In this document: piece after piece, positions 35,201 to 48,200 of the stretch
How the letters are laid out: each line of letters starts with the position of its first letter
Position numbering within the stretch: the first letter of the stretch is position 1
Assembly (NCBI RefSeq): GCF_037176765.1
Contig: NC_090023.1
Location: 51,352,866-51,416,865, forward strand
From: Anolis sagrei
Taxonomy: Eukaryota; Chordata; Lepidosauria; Squamata; Anolidae
DNA length: 64,000 nucleotides
Direction of reading: 5' to 3'
The notes under the pieces: generated by a model
Told to the model about the DNA's origin: nothing
Databases searched by the model: none
Seen by the model: only the letters and a program-made list of their open reading frames with translations
Made by a program: the position numbers and the translations under genes

Positions 35201-36187
35201 CCATCTTCAAAACTCCAGATTTAATTTGCAGGCTACTGTTTATATTCACATTCCTTCCACACAACTGGATAAAATCCCGCATTTTCTGCTTTGAACTGGA
35301 ATATATGGCTTTGTGGACTCAGATAACGCAGTTCAAAGCAGGTATTGTGGAGTTTCTGGGGTTAAATATCTGTGTGGAAGAGCCCTAAGTTAACTTATCC
35401 ATATTGAAAACCTCCGACCTGGACAAATCCTGGTATATTGAAATTGCTTAATCTAGACAGACTTTAACAGTAAAATCACATTTTATTCTCATGCAATAAA
35501 ATATTCCACCAGAATGTAATGGACCCATGTATAGAAAGATTCGCTTGGGTTCCTATATATAATGACTGTCCAATGATATAGATAAATATTAAAGACAAAT
35601 ATTGTATATGCTACCTTCAGGTTGCTTGTCAACATATTTGTTTGTTTTTTATTTAGAGTGTATTTACTTACGGCGAAGCTATGGATTTCATAGGGTTTTC
35701 TTTGGCATGGATTACTCAGAGGTGGTTTTGCCAGTTCCTTCTTCTAAAGTATAGCTACAGCACCTGGTGTTTGTTGTCTATATCCCGTGCAAGTCCTAAC
35801 CAGGGCTGACCTTGCTTAACTTCTGAGATCAGATGGAATTTATTGCCTTTAGCTTGAGAAACTGTAAGTCGCTTCTGGTGTGAGAGAATTGGCTGTTTGC
35901 AAGGACATTGCCCGGGGGACGGCTGGATGTTTTGTCATCCTGTGGGAGGCTTCTCCCATGTCCGCACATGAGAAGCTAGAGCTGGCAGACGGGAGCTCAC
36001 CCTGCTCTCTGGATTTGAACCGCCGATCTTTCAGCCAGCAGTCCTGTCGGCACAAGTTTTTAACCCATTACGCTACTGTGGGCTCCTGGCTTTATCTTAT
36101 TTAGCATGCGTAAATATTACATAGTGAAAATTAGAGATAACTAATATTGTTGAAAGGATAGTTCCTTCCCCTCCACAAAACAAACTC

Positions 36188-36231
<44 letters not shown>

Positions 36232-39200
36232 CTGTATTTATACCCCGCCACCATCTCCCCAACGGGGGCTCGGAGCAGCTTACTTGGGTCCAAGCCCGAA
36301 CAACAAATTACAATACAAAAATACAAATTGCAGTAAAATAAACAACATAACAATAAAGTATAAAACATCAAAGCATCCAAACAATATACACAAAACATAG
36401 AAACCGAACATAATGACAGAGAGCAGGCCGCATGTACATAAAATGATTTTAAAACTCAGGGTGAGATAAAGGGGCAGAACTATTTGTAAGGGAGAACTCA
36501 GAGAGAGACAGAGAAACAAACAAACCTTCGTGCAATGATACTTTCTCTGAGGAATAGGAAATGACATATCTTACAGTGGGTTTTTTTAAAATAAGCTATT
36601 ACTCTCAATATTCTTTTGGTTGAAAGAAAAATCCCTTAACAGAATGATACTTTTAATTATTTTGCTTTCAATATTAGTATATTGCTTCCTGTTCAGTACA
36701 GAGTATAGTGAAGAAGACAACAACTTTTAGAAGATTTACTTTTAAAAAAATAATGACTGAAATAGAGTTAACATGTAGAATTGAGCTGATATATATTTGG
36801 ATTAGGATCAGACCACTAGCCTACATAGTCTAGCACTCTGTTTTCCTGGAGGTTAACCACATGCCTCAGCGAAGCCTACTCGGAACATGAGCACAGATTA
36901 CCTTCGCATTCAGTAGCGCCTGACATTCAGAGGCAGGCTCCCTCAGGCTCCCAAAATAATATATAGTCATCACATCTAATAACCATTGATAGATGGCCTT
37001 AATGAATCTGTCTAATCCTGTTTTGAATACATTCAAGTTGATGCTTATCTTAATAACATCATGTACTATTGAAATTATGCGCCTTGTGAGGAACAGCTTC
37101 CTTTTATCCATTCTGAATCTCATACCATTCTGCTTCATTTGGATTATTTGAGGTTCTAGGTCAGTGTTTCTCAACCTGTGGGTCCCCAGATGTTTTGGCC
37201 TTCAACTCCCAGAAATCCTAACAGCTTCTAAACTGGCTGGGATTTCTGGGAGTTGTAGGCCAAACCACCTGGGGACCCATAGGTTGAGAACCACTGTTCT
37301 AGGTGTTATGAAAAAATAAGGTTTCTCTCTATCAACTTTCACTGTACCAAACTAGGTTTTAGAGACCTCTATTCTGTCCCCTATTTTTTTTTTTTGCTAA
37401 ATTAAAAGTTAGCTAAATTAAAGGTTAATTCTTGAGATTATTTTGGTTATCCTATCCTACACTTGTAATATTCCACATTGAATATGCAGTGGAGGTGAAA
37501 AGTAAGTTTAAGGTTTAATAGAGTCTTCTCTATTTAATAAATAGAGAAGAAATGTGGACAGAAATTTACAACACTGTTCAGGAGACAGCAACAAAGTACG
37601 TCCCAAAGAAAAAGGACTGAAGATTACTAAAGACTTAGACTGCAGCCAGGAAATCAGAAGACGTTTACTTCTTGGGAGGAGGAGGAGCAGGGAGCAAGCT
37701 TGTTTTCTGATGCCCTGAAGACTAGGACGCAGAACAATGGCTTCAAAGTACAAGAAAGGCGATTCCATCTGAACATTAGGAAGAACTTCCTGACTATGAG
37801 AGCTGTTCAGCAGTGGAACTCTCTGCCCCGGAATGTGGTAGAGGCTCCTTCTTTGGAAGCTTTTAAATAGAGGCTGGATGGCCATCTGTCAGGAGTGCTT
37901 TGAATGTGATTTTCCTGCTTCTTGGCAGGGGGTTGGACTGGATGGCCCATGAGGTCTCTTCCAACTCTATGATTCCTAATAACAAGCATTATCTTTTCTA
38001 GTGCGTCATGCCTTCTCATAATTAGCCCAAAGTATGACAGTCCCCAGTGGTGCAGTGGGTTAAACAGCTTAGTTGCTGAATTTGCTGATCAAAAGGTCAT
38101 AGGTTCAAATCCAGAGAACACCTTCTGTTAGCCCCAGCTTCTGCCAACTTAGCAGTTTGAAAACATGCAAATATAGGTACCGCTCCGGCGGGAAGGTAAC
38201 GGCGCTCCATGCAGTTAGGCTGGCCACATGACCTTAGAGGTGTCTACGAACAATGCCAGCTCTTAGAGCACCAACCCCCAGAGTCGGACACGACTAGACT
38301 TAATGTCAAGGGGAAACCTTTACCTTTACTTATGGCTTCAAGGAGGAGCTCAACACTAACAGAATGAGCCATCTACTTGCTAGGATTTTGTTTTTATACT
38401 CCAAATTGAAATATTTTCCCTATTTGTCATATAGAAGATGAATACTGTATTGCCTTACATGGAAGCTGTTTTTGAATTGCAATGGGCATAGTTCAAACCA
38501 AAATTAATGTTAAAGCAAAGTCTGCAGATATCAGGAACACTGGCTGTGGGTTGGAATATTATTAGGCCCCAGATAGAGAGATTCATCCACTTTATACAGG
38601 TTCATACTCATCTGAAGGCATAAAAATTGATATCTCTTTCAGTTGAATGTGTAAATTCCCCCCCCCCCATTAAATTGGTATTTATTTATCATGTCAGAAG
38701 CAAATTGAGGGTACAGTCTTAATGTATTTAAAAGCACAAACAAAGTTAAAAACTTGGCATTATACTAAATGTGCTTTGACCGATAGCTGGCTGCTTGGAG
38801 TGCCTCTGATGTTGCCATAAGAAGGTCCTCCATTGTGCATGTGGCAGGACTCAGGTTGCATTGTAATAGGTGATCTGTGGTTTGCTCTTCTCCACACTCG
38901 CATGTCGAGGACTCCACTTTGTAGCCCCATTTCTTAAGGTTGGCTCTGCATCTCATCATGCCAGAGCGCAGTCTGTTCAGCCCCTTCCAAGTTGCCCAGT
39001 CTTCTGTATGCCAGGAGGGAGTCTCTCATTTGGTATCATCCATGGATAAATTAAATTGGTATGAATATCTTACTATTTTGAGAGACAATATTTGATACCT
39101 TTTTGCTTATGATGCAGATGGATGAGGTTGAGTCTCCTGATTTTCATTGACAAAATACAAATGTGAATAGGAATCTTCAAAGTAACACAGAAAAAAAAGT

Positions 39201-42200
39201 GTTTTCTGAACTTCCCTACTGCCTAGTCTGTGAATTACCAAATAAAGTGTTATAGCAATATGTTCAGTGTTAATGAGTCCTTTGAAATCTTTTGAGGGCA
39301 CCATTTGATTCAGCTTATGTTAGTAGATTTCACTGTATGCCAGCCTTTAAAGTGCTTAGCAGATGTTCCATGCTTGAGCCATGTTATGTTTGTAGCACAT
39401 GTCTGATGTGGATTGATTGTTTTTGATCAAGCACTCATATCATACTATTTTTACAACTGAATATTTAAAAAATATATTACGTATGGCTGCATTTTATATA
39501 CTTTCTGAAAGTCTAAATATGTGTATTTGTGTGTATGTGTGTGTGTGTAATCTCTGTTAGGACTGGCTTTCAGTTGACTTAACTGTTGTGTTCTAATCAG
39601 CTTTGTCATTAATGGTCTGATTTTATTTTAAGCTTTTAAATACAGTTAAAAGCCCTCATTCATATCTTGCTTGCCTTGATTTTCCCCTTCTTCCTGTTTT
39701 CCCATTGTCTATTGTTTTAAACTGTAAACACTTCAGGGAGTAAAACCCACTCTTTTTAAACTCAACACAATATTTTGGTTTACTATGTATCAACCATAAC
39801 AGCTTTCCATTTCTCTGTAAATGGGTCTATGTGTGATTAAATTTCAACCGTATCATTAGGAAACAGGTAACCAAGTGGCTATTTTAATGGAATTCTGTTC
39901 AATTTTGTCATAGCTGTTGTTTCCTTTTGATATTTGATTAGTTTGTTTGTGTATTTTTTATTTATGCATGTGTTTGGCATTGAATGTTCACCGTTTTTTG
40001 TTCGACTCTGCCCTGAGTCCCCTTGAGGAGAGAGGGTGAGATATAAATAAAGTTTTATTATTATTTATTATGATCAAACAGAGTATCTGAAGGATGGAAA
40101 TTTCCTATATGAACTTACCCAGGCTTTGAATTTTCAGGAGAGGTCACTTGTTTTTGTTCCACCATCTTCATAGGCATGTCCGGTAGGAATCCTGGAGAGG
40201 ATTTATGGCTGGTCCTAGGTGCTGGAATAGCTGATTGGTTTGCTTTGTGGTGTCCTTTTACCTGTGTGAATTTAAGACGGTGAAAAAGACTAATAGGAGA
40301 AGAATCCACTTATTTGAGATGTGGTGCTGGAAGAGAGTCTTCATATAACCTGACAAATAAATAAGTCCTAGAGCAGTCATTCTCAACCTGTGGCTCCCCA
40401 GGTGTTTTGGCCTACAACGTCCAGAAATCAAGCCAGTTTATCAGCTGTTAGGATTTCTGGGAATTGAAGGGCAAAACATCTGGGGACCCACTGGCTGAGA
40501 ACCACTGTCCTAGAGCAACTCAGACCTCAGCTGTCTTTGGATGCCAAGATGACTAACCTAACTAAGCTGAGACTGTCATACAGTGGACATACCATGAGAA
40601 GATGTGACTCATTAGAAAAGACAATAATGCTTAGGAGATGCGGACAACAGGAAACAAGGAAGACTTCATTGCAGATTGATGACCTCAGTTAGAGCAGCCA
40701 TGACCCTGAGTTTATGCGATCTGGAAGAGGCTATTTATTGATAAGAGTGACTTGGAAGTCTCTTATTCATAGGGTCTCCATAAGACAACTTTCTGGCAGT
40801 TAATAACAAATCTCTACAGACTTCACATTCTAAATAACACAAGTATTTGCATAGTATTATTTTAAAGTTCTAGAACTATGGCCATGTGCAATATAATTAT
40901 TAAGGTGCAATTGAAGGGAGATGTTGACAAGCTAGAATGCATCCAGAGGAAGGTGACTAAAATGATCAAGGGCCTGGAGAATAAGCCCAATGAGGAGCAG
41001 CTTCAAGAGCTGGGCATGTTTAGCCTAAAGAAGAGAAGGCTGAGAGGAGATATGATAAATATGTGAGGGGAAGTCATAGGGAGGAGAAAGCAAGCTTGTT
41101 TTCTGCTGTCCTGGAGGCTAGGACATGGAACAATGGCTTCAAACTACAGGAAAGGAGATTCCACCTGAAAATTAGGAAAAACTTCCTGACTGTGAAAGCT
41201 GTTCAGCTATGGAACTCTCTGCCCTGGAGTGAGGTGGAAGCTCCTTCTTTGGAGGCTTTTAAAAAGAGGCTAGATAGCCATCTGTCGAGGGTGCTTTGAA
41301 TGCGATTTTCCTGTTTTTTGGCAGAGGGTTGGACTGGATAGTCCTCAAGGTCTCTTCCAACTCTATGATTCTATATTTTATTTTAGAATATACATAGTAC
41401 CTAGGAATTGTCTCTTCTCTTTCTTTGTGATTTAATTGTTTATTTCTCGCCAAAGATAAATCTTTCCGAATATGTTGTTGCAATAGGAATACTTTTAATT
41501 TTAAAAGCATGTTGGAAATTTCATTTGACCTATTTGTTCAATACATAGTTTCTATTAATATAAATTGCTATGCATGACAGATGCTATAAGAGAAATCTGT
41601 GTAATCTGCCATAATCCTTGTGCTCAGTTTTGACCTACTGATCTGTGCAAAAATAAAATATTCTTACGTTCATATGTACTGCAGATTAGATTGCTTCTTT
41701 TTAATAATATTAGGCAATAATATAGAGTTTTATTGTTTGATGGGAAATCTGGGCAGGATAATGTTTGTGGGTTTACTATTGTTTTAATAAATCTAGCAAA
41801 GGTTAAATACTAATGAAACATTTTTTAAAATTTACACAAAAAAAGCAAAATAAAAGTTTTCTATGGATGTAGATATTATTTTAATAGTGATCTCTTACAG
41901 TCATAAGGTAAACCATTTCTGTGTTCTTTCCATTCAAACTGAAGAAATAAACATAAAGCTGATCAAGAAGGGCATGGCAAATACTGATTTTGTTCTTGGT
42001 GCTTTGCATCAGAAATGCCTAGTGTCTACATTCACAAAAACAACAGTTTAGAACTACTGGTGGTCCATGAACCATAAGTTGGGAAACCACTGGTCTAGAA
42101 GTACAGTCAGGCTTTTTCTTAAGCTGAATTTGTACGTAAGTCAGAACAGGTACATTTTTAAAGCATAACTCCAGCCGGATGGATGGACGGACGAACAGAC

Positions 42201-45200
42201 GGACAGACACACACACACACTTTACAAAGCATATTTATTTATTTAGAACTTTTGTATCCCGTTCTTCTCTACCTCCGTAGAGGGACTCAGAACGACTAAC
42301 AGCAAAGATTCAGTGCTATACAATACAATAAATACCATCATAAAACAACATACAATAAATAAGTTCTAAAATGCATATAAAAACAGTTAAAACTCTTGTG
42401 GTGTTTGTTTTGCTGCTTGTGCCCCTTTTCAAAAGATTTCACCTCACTTCCTGCCCCTGTGATTTTGAAAAAATTGGCTTGTTGTGGAAACAAGGATTGG
42501 TGATACAGCTTCAGTGGAGACACCTTTTCCCCATGAGTAAATTTCCCTTTTTAGGGGTAGAATTCTTCCCACTTCCTGTAGTTTCACCTCATTTTTAACT
42601 ATGAGTTGTATGTAAGTCAGATGTTTGTAACCCTGGGATTGCCTGTTTACAAACATAGTTCCCCAACATATTCACAGCTTACTTTTCCCATAGCCACCCA
42701 TTTATGTTGCTAGTATCAATACACAATGCTGTTGATCTTAAGTGCTTTGTGTCTCTTTAAGTTCTAAGCATTGCAACTTAACACTGCAAACAGACTCTGT
42801 GTACACGATGTGGGTGTGACAGTTTAATAAAGGAAGAGAGGGGATGGGCCTTCTCTTTACACATCCGAGGGATTGTTATAGAGAACAAAGTTAGGGAAGT
42901 GTTCTTGGTCAAATGCTTGGACAGCCGTTGAAGGTTTAATTGTGTGCATGTATATTTTACAGAGGAAGTTAGCGTTTTCAGGGTATGAGATGGCAATTTG
43001 CCATCAAGCTTGTATTAATAGTTTGTATATTTTAATTTGATTCCACTTTCTCAAAATTAGAGTCTTTGCACTAAGACATGAGAGAAGCCTCCCACAGGAT
43101 GGTAACACATCCAGGTGTCCCCAGGGCAATGTCTGTGTAGACGGCCGATTCTCTCACACCAGAAGTGACTTGCAGTATATTCTGAATTTGCTTTTGACAC
43201 GATAAACTAAGACATAGAGGGTTTTAAAAATTACATTACTTATAAACTATTTCAAAATATTGTAAATATTGTCTGCAGTTCTTTGTCTCACATTATACCA
43301 TTGACATTTGGTCTTTGGTTCTGGAAAAACTGCTTAGCTCTGACATAGAAAATGAATACTTACAATTGTAGCACCATGTTGTAGGTTTTTCGGGCTATAT
43401 GGTCATGTTCTAGAAGAATTTCCTCCTGACATTTGACCTGCATCTGTGGCAGGCATCCTAAAAGGTTGTGAGGTCTGTTGGAAACTAGGAAAATGGGGTT
43501 TATATATCTGTGATATATCCTAGTTTCCAACAGATCTCACAACCTCTGAGGATGCCTGCCATTAATGCTGGTGAAACGTCAGGAGAGAATGCTTCTAGAA
43601 CATGGCCATATAGCCTGAAAAACCTACAACAAACCAGTGATTCCAGCCATGGAAGGCTTCGACAATAAATCGTAGTAGCGTCAAAGGTTTACATGGCTGG
43701 AATCACTGGGTTGTTGTAGGTTTTTTCGACCTCACAACATCTGAGGATGCTTGCCATAGATGCAGGCGAAACGTCAGGAGATAATGCCTCTAGAACAGGG
43801 GTCCTCAAACTTTTTAAACAGAGGGCCAGGTCACAATCCCTCAAATTGTTGGCGGGCCAAATTATAGTTCGGAAAAAAATGAATGAATTCCTATGCACTT
43901 CACATAGCTTATTTGTAGTGCAAAAACTTTTAAAAACAATACAATAATAAAAATTAAGAACAATTTTAACAAATATAAATTTATTAGTATTTCAATGGAA
44001 AGTGTGGGCCTGCTTTTGGCTGATGAGATAGGTTTTTTGTCATTATTGTGTGCTTTCAAGTAGTTTCATACTTAGGTTGACCCTGAGCAAGGGCCGGGTA
44101 AATGACCTTGGAGGGCTGCATCCGGCCCCCGGGCATTAGTTTGAGGACCCCTGCTCGAGAACATGGCCATATAGCCTGAAAAAACCTACAACTGTTAGCT
44201 GAATGGAAGGTTAATGAAGTAAAACAGATCACTGGAAATTTGTAAGGGGGAACTAATAGGTGTAAGTTGATGTTCAGCATTTCCCCTCCCTTGCAATTCT
44301 CCGCCACAACCATCCCTCTCCATGGCCCATTGTCCCCAACCTGAGCTCAGGCCCGTAGCCAGGATTTTGGTTTTTTTTGGGGGGGGGGGGGTTTGGTTCG
44401 GGGGGGCTGAGTCTGAGTGAAAGAGCGTCTGCCCTAGCAAACCTTTTGTATCGTTACTCCAATACCCCCATGCATATGGGATATATTGAGTATAGTGATC
44501 AGATCATGATATGAATAAACATAGCAGTTTAAATAATGCACCAGTAAGGCCTTCTCGCGGACCACCATCAGAATTTCTGATGAAGCCCCCAAGGCATTCC
44601 TCCCACTTTGCTATTCTTTTTTCAACCTGGGCAGCCCCTGGCATTAGGCTGTGATTTTTTGTGATTCCTTATAAATAAACAATATTTACAAATTGTCACA
44701 CATGATTTTACACTGATTTCAAAATAAATACTTTGTATCCTCTAAGAATATAAATTATAGTTAATATTCTCATTTTTTTCCTTTCAAAATACTGGAAAAC
44801 ATTCTGTTTGTAGATATTGTTCATAGAAGTGGGTTGTTGTAGGTTTTTTCAGGCTATATGGCCATGGTCTAGAGCAGGGGTCCTCAAACTAAGGCCCGGG
44901 GGCCGGATGCGGCCCTCCAAGTCATTTACCCGGCCCTCGCTTAGGGTCAATCTAAGTCTGAAACGACTTGAAAGCACATAACAACAACAACAATCCTATC
45001 TCATCAGCCAAAAGCAGGCCCACATTTCCCATTGAAATACTAATAAGTTTATATTTGTTAACATTGTTCCTCATTTTAATTATTGTATTGTTTTTAAGTG
45101 TTTATTACACTACAAATAAGATATGTGCAGGGTGCACAGGAATTCATGTTTTATTTTTCAAATTATAATCCGGCCCTCCAACAGTTTGAGGGACTGTGAC

Positions 45201-48200
45201 CTGGCCCTCGGCTTAAAAAGTTTGTGGACCCCTGGTCTAGAGGCATTCTCTCCTGACATTTCGCCTGCATCTATGGCAAGCATCCTCAGAGGTAATGAGG
45301 TGTGAGGATGCTTGCCATAGATGCAGGCGAAACGTCAGGAGAGAATGCCTCTAGACCATGGCCATATAACCCAAAAAAACCTACAACAACCCAGTGATTC
45401 CGGCCATGAAAGCCTTCAACAATACATTGTTCATAGAACTTTATATTACAACTAGCCGTCCCCTACCACGCCTTGCTGTGACCCAGTCTGTGTATATGGT
45501 TTTTTTTTGTGTTTGTATATGTGTGTATGTATATATTTGTGTGTCTTTGTATAGGTGTGTTTGCGTGTATGTATGTGTGTGTGTGCATATATATGTGTGT
45601 GTGTGTGTATGGTTTTGTCATGCGTTGTAATGTAATTTTTGTGGGGGGGTTTGGCTTTTTAAGTTTCTTCTGCTGTGTTTTTCAGTGTTTTATGAATCAT
45701 GGTCACTCGTTGGCCTGATAGGTGTATTGTGTCCAAATTTGGTGTCAATTCGTCCAGTGGTTTTTGAGCTACAATATGTTAATCCCACAAACAAACATTA
45801 CATTTTTATTTATATAGATCTGGGTCATAGAGTTGATTTTGCCTCTTCACCTATCTCAAGCATGAATTTATATCAGTAGTTGTGGCACTTAATGTTCTCT
45901 CCTTTGTAAGGTAACTTCACTTAAATGGAAAACATAACTTGGGAATAAACTGATAGCTATTGTTTCTTCTTCTAAAGCAGTTATGTTGGATTAAAGACAG
46001 TATCTTTCTTGCTGTTCAAGTGAGTTGGCAACATACTCAAGGTTTTGTAAAAACAATGCCCAAACTTTAAGCACAAGTTCTGTGTAGTTAAATCATAATT
46101 TATTTTCTCAGGATTTAAGTGCACTCAACAGCTCTTGATTGTAGCCAGTGTAGATTATACAATATCTTGAATCTCAAATGTGTTCTAGGTCAAAGTCCCA
46201 CGAACAATTTTGGCATAGATATTAAGTATGAGTTACACAATTTGGGGGGGGGGTTAGTTCAGGTGGGGGCAGGAACTGTGTTGGTTTGCCACTGATCCAT
46301 TGTGTTTAATATTCCCTTTCTCCTTATTTTAATCTCATCTAAATATTCTTGAGTTCTGATGCTTTGTAAAAAGCATCTAAAATCATATTAGAGTGTCAAA
46401 ATAAACTAAGTGCTTAGATTAAATTAAGGAAAAAGCAGTTATATGCAGCATTGTGTGGTGAAATGTCCTAGAACTTGCTTCTGATAGAAATTATAGGGAC
46501 TAAGCTACATTCTGTTTTTCCGATGGTGAAACTTAAGGAGGTCCTTTGTCCAAGATTAGGCGGCTGTCTAAGTAAAGGTGCTAGCATAATGAAGGAATAA
46601 AATAAAGCATTTGTATCCTTATTCTTGTTTTTGAAATGTTCTAAGTAAACTCAGACTTTCTTCTTCTTTTCCTCCCAGTTTTGAAGCAAAGGCAAATGAA
46701 TCTACAAATGTGTTGAACGAGAGAAAGGAAAGCGACCCTCTTCCAGAGCTGTTGAAGGTGTGGTTTTAATTTACTTGCTTTAATTGACCGGGATTGGTTT
46801 CTTTTTTTACCACATTTACTAAGGGTGCATCTAACATAAAAGAATTGCTGCAGTTTGATATCATGTTTACTGCCATGACTCAATGTTATGGAATTGCAAT
46901 TTGGTGACTTACCCACACTATTTGGCAGAGAAGACTAAAGAGCTTGTAAAATTACAACTCCCATGATTCCAAAGCATTGAGCCATGGCAGTTAAAGCAGT
47001 GCTAAACTACATTAATATACATGCATATGTACAATTTACAACTTCTTCACATTTTTCAGACACTGATTCTGAGAAATGTTAAGAACTTGTAAATCGCACA
47101 TGGAAAACACGTGGCTTGAAATCAACCATTTATAAACCAGGTGAGAGCTAAGGTCTAAACCAGTGGTTCTCAACCTGTCGGTCCCCAGATGTTTTGGCCT
47201 TCAATTCCCAGAACTCCTAACAGCTGGTAAGTTGGCTGGGATTTCTGGGAGTTGTAGGCCAAAACACCTGGGGACCCACAGGTTGAGAACCAGTGCTCTA
47301 AACACTATGTACTGCTTCACAGTGAAAGCAGAGAACTAGCAAAATTCAACTGCTAGTTGTATAGAAGGAAGGATGCTTGTTCTAGTGGTCCATGGCCATG
47401 CCCAGCCTTGTGAACACATATGAACATAATTAACTTGACGAATAACTAATCACTTTAGGTTTATAAGAACCAGCCGCTATAGCTGCATTGTTTTTCAAGG
47501 AAAAATGTTATGTTCAAAGAAACAATCAAGCAAGAAATGAGAAATAATTAGAATGCTAACAGGTATAGCTGTAGTACTACAGAGTAGCACGTGTTAGTAT
47601 TGTCAAAAGTAGCACCCTGTATGAAGCAGAGGGCTGGTACATCCTGCTATTCTGCCTGTCACTTTATATATCTTTGTTAAACAGGTTATGCATTCCTTTG
47701 AGATGTAGTGCTTATGATGATAGTTATGGTTGATTACTATTTAAAATACCTTCAGGATTGTGTGCCACCTACAGGCCCCAAATATCTCATCTCATAATCC
47801 ATTTCTCTACTGCGTTACAATTTTGCTTGACACTATTTTTTCATTGTCTCTGGACTAATCACACTGGTACATTTAGTTATCGCCCATAAATTCCTGAGTT
47901 GCCTCATGGTACCAGTACAAAAAAAGCATTGTTGTGAGATGGCGCATCACTAACATGTTGCCTCATTCTAAAAGACGTGAAAGCCTTGGGGGGGGGAAGT
48001 CCAACACCCCGCCGCAATTGCCCCCTCCCAATTTAAAACTGTGAGGGCGATTGATTATTGAATATTTTATTTTACAGTGATTTATTATTAGTGTTGTTGC
48101 TGTCATTTATCTGACACAGGGCCCAAGGAAGTAATTTTTTTTAGATGAGAAGCTCCTTCAAAATTATTTGTTAAAGTTCTGTAACAGTATTGCCTTTATA

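Noticed and set aside
35690-35832. 5S rRNA gene
   Set aside because: Only part of the 5S sequence is present and it is fused to a SINE body; same for 56035-56230.
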